Origin: CAIVAT01 sp037137455
Lineage (GTDB): Bacteria; Bacteroidota; Bacteroidia; Bacteroidales; FEN-979
Assembly: GCA_037137455.1 (NCBI GenBank)
Contig: JBAXKG010000026.1
Coordinates: 1-36,533 of the forward strand
DNA length: 36,533 bases
Direction of reading: 5' to 3'
Shown: positions 7,679-15,230 of the stretch, in pieces
Numbering within the stretch: position 1 is the first letter of the stretch
Layout: the number at the start of each line of letters is the position of its first letter
The notes under the pieces: model-generated
What the model was told of the DNA's origin: nothing
The model's input: the letters and a program-made list of their open reading frames with translations, nothing else
The model's database searches: none
Program-made: the position numbers and the translations under genes

Positions 7679-8260
7679 TTATTTCATCCCCTTCAACGTT
7701 TCAATCGCTTCATCAACATGTTTTTGAAAATTAAGTTGCGATGAAAACATCATCCTGACATTGCCTTGCTTGTCGATGACAAATGTGACACGCCCTGGTA
7801 ATACGCCAAGGGATTTACCTACGCCATATTTGTCGGCGACCGTTTTATCCTTATCAGAAAGGAGAATAAACGGCAATTTATGGTTGGCGGCAAAGGCCTG
7901 GTGGGAAGCTATGTCGTCTGAACTAATACCTATCACCTCAGCGCCGGCTTCCTTGAAAACCTCATAGTTATCGCGAAAACTGCAGGCCTCCTTGGTACAG
8001 CCATAAGATTCATCCTTGGGATAAAAATAAACAACGAGATTCGACTTTCCAAAATAATCACTAAGGTTCACCCTTTTGCCATACTGATCAGGCAATGAAA
8101 ATTCAGGGGCCTTGCTTCCGATATCAATTTTATTTGTCATGGTATTCGTATTGGAACCAGCTTTTGTGCCGGATTTTTGTGCATTGTCATTGTTACATGA
8201 AATTAAAAAATAATTTAGACCAAGTATAAATAAGAATAATCTTTTATATCTTTGCAGCAT
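7679..8260 (-). CDS. Lipoprotein peroxiredoxin, Bcp/PrxQ type
   Basis: This 193-residue thioredoxin-fold peroxidase would reduce hydrogen peroxide and organic peroxides. The first 21 residues form a lipoprotein signal with lipobox LISC (C22), so the protein should be anchored in an envelope membrane, not cytosolic like E. coli Bcp. A short Asn/Thr/Lys-rich linker follows. The peroxidatic cysteine C88 sits in PKDESYGCTKEAC, a PxxxSxxC form (Ser instead of the usual Thr). C93 is placed like the resolving Cys of Bcp. ISSDDIASHQAF and the PGRVTFVID strand are also typical. It is transcribed divergently from the glutathione-peroxidase gene. The start at 8260 is the only Met that gives the signal peptide. 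Confidence 0.9.
   Translation of the reverse strand: MLQRYKRLFLFILGLNYFLISCNNDNAQKSGTKAGSNTNTMTNKIDIGSKAPEFSLPDQYGKRVNLSDYFGKSNLVVYFYPKDESYGCTKEACSFRDNYEVFKEAGAEVIGISSDDIASHQAFAANHKLPFILLSDKDKTVADKYGVGKSLGVLPGRVTFVIDKQGNVRMMFSSQLNFQKHVDEAIETLKGMK
8247..8254 (+). promoter_or_regulatory. -7 promoter element (TATCTTTG) for the GPx gene
   Basis: TATCTTTG matches TAnnTTTG exactly and lies 39 bases before the ATG at 8294. It overlaps the first codons of the divergent peroxiredoxin gene. Transcription would begin near 8260, which rules out the alternative upstream ATG at 8252. No good -33 TTG is seen. Confidence 0.6.
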
Positions 8261-8293
8261 TATTTAGTCAATAAAACTTTAAAGATAAACAAA

Positions 8294-8839
8294 ATGAAGA
8301 TATTTTTGATCTTTTTAATAATAATTACTATGACATCTATAACCAATGCACAGACTAATAAATCATTTTATGATTTTAAAGTCATATCTATTGATGGCCA
8401 GCCGTTTGACCTTGCAACCTTAAAAGGTAAAAAGGTTCTGGTAGTCAACGTTGCTTCCAAATGCGGTCATACACCGCAATACTCACAGCTTGAAGAACTT
8501 TATAAGAAATATGTTTCAAACAATTTCGTGATCATTGGCTTTCCTGCCAATAACTTTATGGGTCAGGAACCAGGAAACAATGAGGAGATAAAGGAATTCT
8601 GCACCACCAAATACAATGTTACTTTCCCCATGATGGCCAAGATTTCGGTAAAGGGCAAGGATATCGAACCTCTCTACAGCTGGCTTACATCAAAAGATCA
8701 GAATGGGGTGATTGATGCTCCGGTAAAATGGAACTTCCAGAAGTTCATGATAAATGAACAAGGCCAGGTGGTTGGTTTTGCAGCGCCCGGAGATAAACCT
8801 TTCGATGAAAAAATAATCAGCTGGATCGAAAAAAAGTAG
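8294..8839 (+). CDS. Glutathione-peroxidase-family thiol peroxidase, exported
   Basis: This 181-residue Cys-type GPx is likely thioredoxin-dependent in bacteria. The peroxidatic Cys lies in NVASKCGHTPQYSQLEELY. GFPANNFMGQEP carries the active-site Gln region, EFCTTKYNVTFPM the possible resolving Cys, and VKWNFQKF the Trp-Asn pair. The start at 8294 gives a clean signal peptide (MKIFLIFLIIITMTSITNAQ) and lies downstream of a -7 box. An in-frame ATG at 8252 is rejected because it precedes the likely transcription start and adds a polar stretch before the signal. It is followed 2 bases later by rubredoxin. Confidence 0.9.
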   Translation: MKIFLIFLIIITMTSITNAQTNKSFYDFKVISIDGQPFDLATLKGKKVLVVNVASKCGHTPQYSQLEELYKKYVSNNFVIIGFPANNFMGQEPGNNEEIKEFCTTKYNVTFPMMAKISVKGKDIEPLYSWLTSKDQNGVIDAPVKWNFQKFMINEQGQVVGFAAPGDKPFDEKIISWIEKK

Positions 8840-8841
8840 TT

Positions 8842-9000
8842 ATGAAATACAAGTGCACTATCTGCGGACATGTTTACGACCCTGATAATGGTGATCCCGA
8901 TTCAGGTTTAGCCCCTGGAACTGCTTTCGAAGATATACCTGAGGATTGGGTTTGCCCGATTTGCGGTGTCGGGAAAACTGATTATGTGAAGATCCGGTAA
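8842..9000 (+). CDS. Rubredoxin
   Basis: This 52-residue single-domain rubredoxin has CTICG (C5, C8) and CPICG (C38, C41) binding one Fe(SCys)4 centre. The aromatic core (Y12, F29, W36) and the DPDNGDP/PEDWVCP signature are present. It is a one-electron carrier that typically reduces rubrerythrin in anaerobes. It starts 2 bases after the peroxidase stop and precedes rubrerythrin by 75 bases, so it probably feeds that enzyme. Confidence 0.95.
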   Translation: MKYKCTICGHVYDPDNGDPDSGLAPGTAFEDIPEDWVCPICGVGKTDYVKIR

Positions 9001-9042
9001 AGGGATTCCGGATCCACGTGGCGGAGCTTCAGAAATTTCACT

Positions 9043-9050
9043 TAACTTTG
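9043..9050 (+). promoter_or_regulatory. -7 promoter element (TAACTTTG) for rubrerythrin
   Basis: TAACTTTG is an exact TAnnTTTG match 25 bases before the rubrerythrin ATG, in the 75-base gap after rubredoxin. No clear -33 element is seen at 19-21 bases upstream. Confidence 0.55.
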
Positions 9051-9075
9051 ATTCTCCAAAATAATCTGATCCACA

Positions 9076-9654
9076 ATGGAACAAAGTATCAAAGGTACCA
9101 GAACCGAAAAAAACCTGCTGAAAGCTTTTGCTGGTGAATCCCAGGCTAAAAATCGTTACACCTATTATTCAAAACAGGCAAAAAAAGAGGGTTTTGAACA
9201 GATCGCTGCAATATTCTACGAAACCGCGTTGAATGAAGAGAGCCATGCAAAGACTTTTTTTCGATTCCTCGAAGGAGGCCCTGTTGAAATTACTGCAACC
9301 TACTCGGCGGGAATCATTGGCACTACAGCTGAAAACCTGAAAGCAGCAGCAGAAGGTGAACATGAAGAGTGGACCGAACTCTACCAACAATTTGGCAACA
9401 TTGCATCGGAAGAGGGATTTCCGAAGGTTACAACTGCCTTCAGACTGATTGCAAAAGTTGAAGAACACCATGAAAAGCGATTTCGAAAACTTTTAAACAA
9501 TTTGGAGAAAAACAGGGTTTTTGAAAAGGATGAAAAAACTTATTGGGTTTGCCGCAAATGCGGATATGTTCATTACGGTTTAAAAGCGTTACAAAACTGC
9601 CCGGCCTGCAATCATCCAATTGCCTATTTCGAGGTGTTGCAGGAAAACTATTAA
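9076..9654 (+). CDS. Rubrerythrin
   Basis: This 192-residue peroxidase has a di-iron four-helix domain followed by a rubredoxin-like domain. Iron-ligand glutamates lie in AFAGESQAKNRYTYY, the ALNEESHAKTFF helix and the KVEEHHEKRF helix. The C-terminal Fe(Cys)4 site is VCRKCGY...NCPACNHPIAYFEV. It reduces hydrogen peroxide to water with electrons from rubredoxin, a standard defence in anaerobes. The domain order is the usual one. It has its own -7 box, so it can be expressed apart from the GPx/rubredoxin genes. The fused E1 gene follows 40 bases later. Confidence 0.95.
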   Translation: MEQSIKGTRTEKNLLKAFAGESQAKNRYTYYSKQAKKEGFEQIAAIFYETALNEESHAKTFFRFLEGGPVEITATYSAGIIGTTAENLKAAAEGEHEEWTELYQQFGNIASEEGFPKVTTAFRLIAKVEEHHEKRFRKLLNNLEKNRVFEKDEKTYWVCRKCGYVHYGLKALQNCPACNHPIAYFEVLQENY

Positions 9655-9694
9655 ACGAATGACTAATGACAACTGACATTTAAGCTTAAAAGGC

Positions 9695-12097
9695 ATGACA
9701 AAAAAACGAAAATTCACCAAAGAGGAGGTTTTAAAGGATTATAAATTGGCTAATGAGAGCCGCCAGGTGAGTTTATTAGGCAGGCGTGAGGTTTTGGGCG
9801 GAAGGGCCAATTTTGGACTTTTCGGCGATGGTAAGGAGGTCGCACAAATCGTAAAAGCAAAGTTCTTTCAGAATGGCGACTGGCGTTCAGGTTATTACCG
9901 TGATCAAACTTTTATGATGGCTGCCGGTTTATCGAACCTCGATATCTTTTTTGCACAGTTGTACGGAGACACCGATCTGACTCATAACCCCGATAATGGC
10001 GGCCGTTTGATGAATTCGCATTTTGCAACACGAAGCCTTGATGCGAAAGGAGAATGGAAGGACCTTACAAAACAAAAAAATTCTTCCGGCGATATTTCAC
10101 CAACCGCCGGACAGATGCCGCGTTTACTTGGACTTGCACTTGCCTCAAAGGTGTTTCGCAATAGCCCTGAGATGTGGGATGCTGCAAAAAAATTCACCGT
10201 CAAGGGAAATGAGGTGGCTTTCGGAATGATCGGCGATGCATCAACTTCGGAGGGTCATTTTTTTGAGACCATCAATGCTGCCGGAGTATTACAGGTACCC
10301 ATTGCTCTTTCTGTATGGGATGATGGATATGGCATCTCCGTTCCTAAGAAATACCAGACCACTAAAGAGAATATCTCAGAATTGCTCAAGGGTTTTATAG
10401 CCGATGAAAAAAATTCCGGTATACGCCTTTACACTGCTCATGGATGGGATTACGCGGCCTTGCTTGACATTTATGAAGAGGGCATTGCAGTCTGCAGAAA
10501 GGAACAGGTTCCTGTCATTTTCCATATTACCGAACTAACCCAACCCCAGGGCCATTCTACTTCAGGATCTCATGAACGGTACAAATCTTCTGAACGTCTC
10601 GCGTGGGAAAAAGACCATGACTGCATTCCCCGGATGCGGAAATGGATCCTTGATGAAAAAATTGCAACAGCAGATGAACTAAATACAATTGAAAACGATG
10701 CAGTAAAAGCTGCCAGAGGTGCACGCGACCGGAGCTGGAAGGCCTTTATTGCCCCTTTCATTGCTGAAAGACAACACCTGGTCAATGTAGTGAAAACCAC
10801 ACACTGCCCCTGCAAAAAACAGGCTAACATCGATAAAATTGTGGCCGACCTGGAGGCCATAGCTGAACCGATTCGTAAAGACATTATTTCATCAGCAAAA
10901 AAAATCATGCGTGATGTCTGTACCACTTGCAGCATGAAAAAGCCAATGAAAGCCGATCTCGATGTGTGGATGGCCGAACAACGAAAGCTCAATGTGGCCC
11001 GGTACAGTTCCCATCTTTACAGCGAATCTGAACATAGCGCTCTTAAGGTCATTGAGATTCCGCCGGTTTTCAATGATAATTCCCCGGTGGTAACAGGCCG
11101 TGAAATACTTAACGCCAATTATGACATTCTCTTTAAAAACAACCCGCTGGCGCTGATTTTCGGCGAAGATGTAGGTAAAATCGGCGGAGTAAACCAAACG
11201 CTGGAAGGAATGCAGGCTAAGTACGGTGAAACGCGGGTTTCGGATACCGGCATCCGCGAAGCAACTATAATTGGCCAGGGACTTGGAATGGCTTTGAGAG
11301 GTTTACGTCCCATTGCTGAAATTCAGTATTTCGATTACCTTCTTTACGGATTACAAGTGATGAGTGATGACCTCGCCACTACTCAATACCGTACAGTGGG
11401 CGGACAAAAGGCCCCGCTGATCATAAGCACCCGCGGACACCGTTTGGTAGGCATCTGGCATTCCGGATCGCCTCTGAGCATGGTGATCAACTCAATCAGG
11501 GGAATATATGTGATGGTGCCACGCAATATGACTCAGGCAGCAGGATTTTACAACACTATGATGGCCTCTGATGATGCCGGGCTGGTCATCGAGCCTTTGA
11601 ATGGCTACCGCCTTAAAGAGCAGATGCCGGCTAACATTGGCAACTACCGCATTCCATTAGGTGTTCCCGAAGTGCTTCACGAAGGTTCAGATATCACAAT
11701 TGTCACCTATGGATCGTGTGTGAAGATAGCACAGGAAGCTCTTCCCCAGATCACTGATTTCGGAATATCTGTCGAATTGATCGATGTGCAAACCCTCCTC
11801 CCGTTCGACATTCATCACGAAATATTGAAATCGTTGAAAAAAACTAATAAAATTCTCTTTTTCGATGAAGATGGCAGCGGCGGCGCTACAGCATTTATGT
11901 TGCAAAAAGTTATTGAAGAGCAGGGTGGCTATCGCTTTCTTGATGCCGAGCCACGCACACTGACTGCCAACGACCATCGCCCGGCCTATACCAATGATGG
12001 TGATTATTTCTCAAACCCTAATGCCGAAGATGTATTTGAAATGGTTTATGAGATGATGCATGAGTACAACCCGAATAAGTATCCCAGACTCTGGTAA
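9695..12097 (+). CDS. Fused alpha-beta E1 of a branched-chain-type 2-oxoacid dehydrogenase complex
   Basis: In this 800-residue protein the E1 alpha and beta chains, separate in many bacteria, form one polypeptide. The alpha part (about 40-340) carries SGYYRDQTFM, DISPTAGQMPR and the thiamine-diphosphate motif GDASTSEGHFF...SVWDDGYGIS, where the usual NN pair is DD. A linker (about 340-470) holds C371-x-C373 and C409-x2-C412. The beta part (about 470-790) carries GREILNANYD, IFGEDVGKIGG and SDTGIREATIIGQGLGMA. The substrate is most likely a branched-chain 2-oxoacid, by family resemblance. No E2 or E3 lies beside it, so these must come from elsewhere (a sucB-type E2 lies at 25964). Its stop overlaps the mnmD start by one base. 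Confidence 0.88.
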   Translation: MTKKRKFTKEEVLKDYKLANESRQVSLLGRREVLGGRANFGLFGDGKEVAQIVKAKFFQNGDWRSGYYRDQTFMMAAGLSNLDIFFAQLYGDTDLTHNPDNGGRLMNSHFATRSLDAKGEWKDLTKQKNSSGDISPTAGQMPRLLGLALASKVFRNSPEMWDAAKKFTVKGNEVAFGMIGDASTSEGHFFETINAAGVLQVPIALSVWDDGYGISVPKKYQTTKENISELLKGFIADEKNSGIRLYTAHGWDYAALLDIYEEGIAVCRKEQVPVIFHITELTQPQGHSTSGSHERYKSSERLAWEKDHDCIPRMRKWILDEKIATADELNTIENDAVKAARGARDRSWKAFIAPFIAERQHLVNVVKTTHCPCKKQANIDKIVADLEAIAEPIRKDIISSAKKIMRDVCTTCSMKKPMKADLDVWMAEQRKLNVARYSSHLYSESEHSALKVIEIPPVFNDNSPVVTGREILNANYDILFKNNPLALIFGEDVGKIGGVNQTLEGMQAKYGETRVSDTGIREATIIGQGLGMALRGLRPIAEIQYFDYLLYGLQVMSDDLATTQYRTVGGQKAPLIISTRGHRLVGIWHSGSPLSMVINSIRGIYVMVPRNMTQAAGFYNTMMASDDAGLVIEPLNGYRLKEQMPANIGNYRIPLGVPEVLHEGSDITIVTYGSCVKIAQEALPQITDFGISVELIDVQTLLPFDIHHEILKSLKKTNKILFFDEDGSGGATAFMLQKVIEEQGGYRFLDAEPRTLTANDHRPAYTNDGDYFSNPNAEDVFEMVYEMMHEYNPNKYPRLW

Positions 12098-12792
12098 TGT
12101 CAAATCTTCAAATTACCAAAACCAGTGACGGTTCCGACACTCTGTTTAACCAGGATTTGAATCAGCATTACCATTCCACTTACGGAGCTGTGCGGGAATC
12201 ACAGCATATCTTTATTGAAAGCGGTTTCTTGCACTCGATTGAAATATTTAATTCCGTTTCCGGGAACAAAACAGACTGCCTTAATATTATTGAGATCGGT
12301 TTCGGCACCGGCCTTAATGCCCTCCTGACCCAGGCTGAGGCTGAAAAACATTTTTTAAAAGTGCATTATACAGCCATTGAGGCATTTCCGGTTTGTGAAA
12401 GTTACTGGCAAGCCTTGAATTATCCTCAAATGATAGGATCTTTTGATCATTCTAAGGTTTTTACTAAACTTCACCAGGCAAACTGGAACGAAGCCGTTGA
12501 GATCTCACCCCATTTCACACTTCATAAGATACTTTGCACACTCGAATCCTATCAAAATACAGAAGATGAATATGATCTGGTATATTTCGATGCATTCGGG
12601 CCCGATGTTCAGCCCGAACTCTGGACTGAAGAAGTATTCATCAAGATTTATAAAATTATGGTCAGGGATGGGGTTTTTGTAACCTACTCCGTGAAAGGGA
12701 CAGTAGTGCGAGCGCTGAGATCTGCCGGATTCACCATCGAAAAACTTCCGGGGCCGCCAGGGAAACGGCATATTTTGAGAGCAATAAAATGA
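12097..12792 (+). CDS. mnmD: tRNA 5-methylaminomethyl-2-thiouridine(34) methyltransferase MnmD
   Basis: This 231-residue protein is a stand-alone version of the MnmC methyltransferase domain (DUF752). It would use SAM to make the last methylation of mnm5s2U at the wobble base of tRNA. The SAM site is IIEIGFGTGLNALLT (about residue 63). The acidic family motif VYFDAFGPDVQPELWTEEVF lies near 165, and the C-terminal GPPGKRHILRA is conserved. The FAD oxidase half found in gammaproteobacterial MnmC is absent, which is usual outside that group. ATG overlaps the TAA of the fused E1 gene (TAATG), so translation is probably coupled. Confidence 0.9.
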   Translation: MSNLQITKTSDGSDTLFNQDLNQHYHSTYGAVRESQHIFIESGFLHSIEIFNSVSGNKTDCLNIIEIGFGTGLNALLTQAEAEKHFLKVHYTAIEAFPVCESYWQALNYPQMIGSFDHSKVFTKLHQANWNEAVEISPHFTLHKILCTLESYQNTEDEYDLVYFDAFGPDVQPELWTEEVFIKIYKIMVRDGVFVTYSVKGTVVRALRSAGFTIEKLPGPPGKRHILRAIK

Positions 12793-12825
12793 ATGATTTA
12801 ATTATTTTTTGATCTGTTTTGTACC

Positions 12826-13287
12826 ATGGCGATTAACAGTTTCAATATCAGGGTTTATGGATTCCTGATTGATGAAGGGAAGGTTCTGGTAACTGACGAA
12901 TTCCGGCTGGGAATATTCATTACCAAGTTTCCGGGTGGCGGACTGCATTTTGGTGAAGGTACAATTGAATGCCTCACGCGTGAGTTCATGGAGGAGCTGA
13001 ATACCACGATCGAAGTTATTTCTCATTTTTACACCACCGATTTTTTCCAACCTACAACCCTTATTCCTTCTGAAATGCAGCTTCTCAATATTTACTACAT
13101 GGTGAAGGCCGAAAAGCCCTATCGCTTTCGAACCACCGAAAAGATATTGGATATCCCTCGCGTTGATGGCGCACAGTCTTTCAGATGGGTTAAGATTAAT
13201 GAACTGAAGGAAGAGGATTTCACCTTTCCGATTGATAAGTTTATTGTTGAAAAGCTTGTGAAGAGTGATCCCACTTTCTCCCGGTAA
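12826..13287 (+). CDS. Nudix hydrolase
   Basis: This 153-residue protein has a complete Nudix box: G38-x5-E44-x7-R52-E53-x2-E56-E57 in the helix after FPGGGLHFGE. The glutamates bind Mg or Mn and hydrolyse a nucleoside-diphosphate linkage. Substrate cannot be told from the motif. The region after the box (YTTDFFQPT, then LNIYYMV) resembles general NUDIX proteins of Bacteroidota. It lies 33 bases after mnmD on the same strand. Confidence 0.88.
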   Translation: MAINSFNIRVYGFLIDEGKVLVTDEFRLGIFITKFPGGGLHFGEGTIECLTREFMEELNTTIEVISHFYTTDFFQPTTLIPSEMQLLNIYYMVKAEKPYRFRTTEKILDIPRVDGAQSFRWVKINELKEEDFTFPIDKFIVEKLVKSDPTFSR

Positions 13288-13320
13288 TTGGTGGACTGAA
13301 TTTTTGAAATTTTAATTACC

Positions 13321-14055
13321 ATGATAAAAATCCTTACTGTTTCTACGATCCCAATACTATTTCTCTTTTCATCGTGTCAGCATCCTGCAGGGAACCTGGC
13401 GAAAGTGAATGCCAATTTTATCGAAAATGAAGGACTCAAAATTACCCTCCAGGAGTTGGATACCCGGGAGATTCATTCCATTGATTCGGTTATCCTTGAT
13501 AAAAGCGGGAAGTTTAGTTTCACCCCGCGATTAAATGAAACCGGATTCTGGTTACTCAAAGTCCCTTCCGGAAAAATCCTTGTTATTTTGCTGCATCCGG
13601 GCGACCAGGTTGAATTGACGGGTAGCGCCCGCGATTTTCCCGATAATATAATTTTTAAAGGGCCTGAAGAAGCAATGTGGCTGAATGATTTTTTTCATTT
13701 TACCCGGTCAAGTGAACGCGAAGTAGATTCCCTCGAGATGATTCTGGCAGGGCGACAGGATAGTTCCGATTATTACCGGCTTGTTCAAAAACTTGATACA
13801 TCATTCAGCAGGATTTGGGAACGACAAAGGTTGTATGAAATGGCATTCATCAACAAACATCCTGAATCGCTGGCTTCTTTAATTGTACTTAATTATGCAT
13901 TCGGATTAAGCACGGTACTAAGTCTTGAAGAGGATTTTGAATACTTCAGTAAGGTGGACTCGGCGCTTATGAAAAATTATCCCGATAATAAACATGTGAA
14001 GTTCCACCATCAGCGGGTTCTGGAATACAAACGCAAAACCTCTGGCATTAAATAA
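13321..14055 (+). CDS. Lipoprotein with DUF4369-like N-terminal domain, no thioredoxin domain
   Basis: This 244-residue protein starts with a lipoprotein signal (lipobox FSSC, about residue 19). Residues 25-115 resemble the beta-rich DUF4369 domain: DSVILDKSGKFSF, FWLLKVPSGK and LHPGDQVELTG are typical, with FKGPEEA leading into a helical stretch. In many Bacteroidota the same layout continues into a C-terminal TlpA/AhpC thioredoxin domain. Here the protein ends at KRKTSGIK without any CxxC motif, and no thioredoxin remnant follows before the next gene. It may be a stand-alone envelope protein or a shortened thiol:disulfide protein. Family assignment is from pattern memory. Confidence 0.65.
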   Translation: MIKILTVSTIPILFLFSSCQHPAGNLAKVNANFIENEGLKITLQELDTREIHSIDSVILDKSGKFSFTPRLNETGFWLLKVPSGKILVILLHPGDQVELTGSARDFPDNIIFKGPEEAMWLNDFFHFTRSSEREVDSLEMILAGRQDSSDYYRLVQKLDTSFSRIWERQRLYEMAFINKHPESLASLIVLNYAFGLSTVLSLEEDFEYFSKVDSALMKNYPDNKHVKFHHQRVLEYKRKTSGIK

Positions 14056-14086
14056 AATTTTATGTAAATTGCCCAAAAATTCACAG

Positions 14087-14842
14087 ATGCGCCAAAAGAT
14101 CTATTTTGCCTCTGATTTTCATCTTGGGATACCTGATTATCAAAGCAGTCTGGAGCGTGAAAAAAAGCTGGTGGCCTGGCTTGAGATGGCAAGTACTGAT
14201 GCCGCCGAAATTTTTCTGATGGGCGATTTGTTCGATTTCTGGTTTGAATACAAAACGGCCATCCCCCGTGGATATGCACGATTGCTGGGGAAATTGGCTG
14301 AAGTTACCGATGCTGGTATTCCCGTTCATCTGTTCCGCGGAAATCATGACATGTGGGCTTTTGATTACCTGACAAATGAGCTGAACATACAACTTCACCG
14401 TGAACCGGAATTCAGGGAATTCAATGGTAAGCGTTTTTACCTGGCCCATGGCGATGGATTGGGCCCGGGCGATAACGGATACAAATTCATAAAAAAAATA
14501 TTTTCAAACCCTGTAAACCAGTGGTTATTCCGCCTGCTCCATCCTGATATAGGTATAAAAATGGCCCTGTTCTGGTCGCGTAAAAGTCGCAATGCAGCGA
14601 TTGAAAAGGAAAAAAAGGAGGAATATCTAACACTCAAACTTATCGAGAACCGCCTCACGGTTCATTCGCACGAACTTCTAAAACAAAATCCCGATCTGGA
14701 CTACCTTATTTACGGACATTATCACTATCCTCTCGACACGCCGCTGACCGGCACCGCCCGACAGTTGGTACTCGGTGATTGGATCACTCATTTCACCTAC
14801 GCTGTTTTTGATGGGGAGAAGCTGGAATTACTAAAATATTAG
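14087..14842 (+). CDS. UDP-2,3-diacylglucosamine diphosphatase (LpxH-like metallophosphoesterase)
   Basis: This 251-residue calcineurin-type phosphoesterase would hydrolyse UDP-2,3-diacylglucosamine to lipid X in lipid A synthesis. Metal-binding blocks appear in order: SDFHLG (near residue 9), GDLFDFWFEY, FRGNHDMW, LAHGDGLGPGD and YGHYHYPLDT. The GDLFDFWFEY and HGDGLGPGDNGYK segments are characteristic of the LpxH branch. I chose ATG 14087; the only in-frame extension begins at a TTG (14069) with no support. The gene is last before a bidirectional terminator. A related UDP-sugar pyrophosphatase cannot be fully excluded. Confidence 0.82.
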   Translation: MRQKIYFASDFHLGIPDYQSSLEREKKLVAWLEMASTDAAEIFLMGDLFDFWFEYKTAIPRGYARLLGKLAEVTDAGIPVHLFRGNHDMWAFDYLTNELNIQLHREPEFREFNGKRFYLAHGDGLGPGDNGYKFIKKIFSNPVNQWLFRLLHPDIGIKMALFWSRKSRNAAIEKEKKEEYLTLKLIENRLTVHSHELLKQNPDLDYLIYGHYHYPLDTPLTGTARQLVLGDWITHFTYAVFDGEKLELLKY

Positions 14843-14847
14843 TCAAT

Positions 14848-14885
14848 AAAAAAGGTGGCCCCAAAAATTGAAACCACCGTTTTTC
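14848..14885. terminator. Bidirectional intrinsic terminator
   Basis: GGTGG (14854-14858) pairs with CCACC (14874-14878), with an A-run before and GTTTTT after, so it works as a stem plus T-run on either strand. It lies between the convergent LpxH-like gene (+) and ferredoxin gene (-). Confidence 0.8.
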
Positions 14886-14900
14886 AATAACCATTTTTGA

Positions 14901-15068
14901 TTATTCCGGATGAATTGCTTCTACCGGGCAAACATCAGCACATGCTCCACAATCGGTGCAAACCTCGGGATTGATCTTATAGATATCACCTTCAGCAATA
15001 GCTTCCACAGGGCACTCATCGATGCAAGTCCCGCAAGCGGTGCAATCATCATTAATTATATAAGCCAT
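14901..15068 (-). CDS. 2[4Fe-4S] ferredoxin
   Basis: This 55-residue protein has two CxxCxxC...CP motifs (C9, C12, C15, C19 and C37, C40, C43, C47) each followed by PVEAI, as in clostridial-type 2[4Fe-4S] ferredoxins. It is a low-potential electron carrier. It is divergent from the two-gene 2-oxoacid:ferredoxin oxidoreductase, which would reduce it directly. The ATG lies at 15068, downstream of a consensus -7 box, and the gene ends at the bidirectional terminator. Confidence 0.95.
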   Translation of the reverse strand: MAYIINDDCTACGTCIDECPVEAIAEGDIYKINPEVCTDCGACADVCPVEAIHPE

Positions 15069-15121
15069 GACTTATTGAATTTGTGTCCCGCGACTGGCAG
15101 GACGAGTTTATAATTTTCAAC

Positions 15122-15129
15122 GCAAAGAT
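15122..15129 (-). promoter_or_regulatory. -7 promoter element (TATCTTTG) for ferredoxin
   Basis: On the minus strand 15129-15122 reads TATCTTTG, an exact TAnnTTTG. It lies 53 bases before the ferredoxin ATG. No good -33 TTG is seen at the usual spacing. Confidence 0.6.
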
Positions 15130-15178
15130 AAAACATTTATTGAAAATGGAAATTATTGAATGAATGAATTCTTGAATT

Positions 15179-15208
15179 TTTGCCTTTTGACTTAATTCAG
15201 TACCTTTG
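15179..15208 (+). promoter_or_regulatory. Promoter of the two-gene 2-oxoacid oxidoreductase
   Basis: A -33 TTTG (15179-15182) and an 18-base spacer precede an exact -7 box TACCTTTG (15201-15208), 22 bases before the ATG at 15231. The promoter lies downstream of any TTG start at 15180, which fixes the start at 15231. It also overlaps the end of a local AATTATTGAATGAATGAATT repeat. Confidence 0.7.
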
Positions 15209-15230
15209 CAGCCCTAAACTCTATAAAGCT

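Noticed and set aside
8252..8293. Upstream ATG extending the GPx gene by 14 codons
   Set aside because: It precedes the likely transcription start and puts a polar stretch before a clean signal peptide.
14056..14086. A frameshifted thioredoxin domain after the DUF4369-like lipoprotein
   Set aside because: The next gene begins at once and no CxxC or thioredoxin sequence is present in any frame of the gap.
14910..15113. Plus-strand open frame with Cys-like content
   Set aside because: It is antisense to the clear 2[4Fe-4S] ferredoxin gene.
15180..15230. TTG-initiated N-terminal extension of the gamma-alpha oxidoreductase
   Set aside because: It runs through the TACCTTTG promoter box; the ATG at 15231 gives the normal N-terminus.
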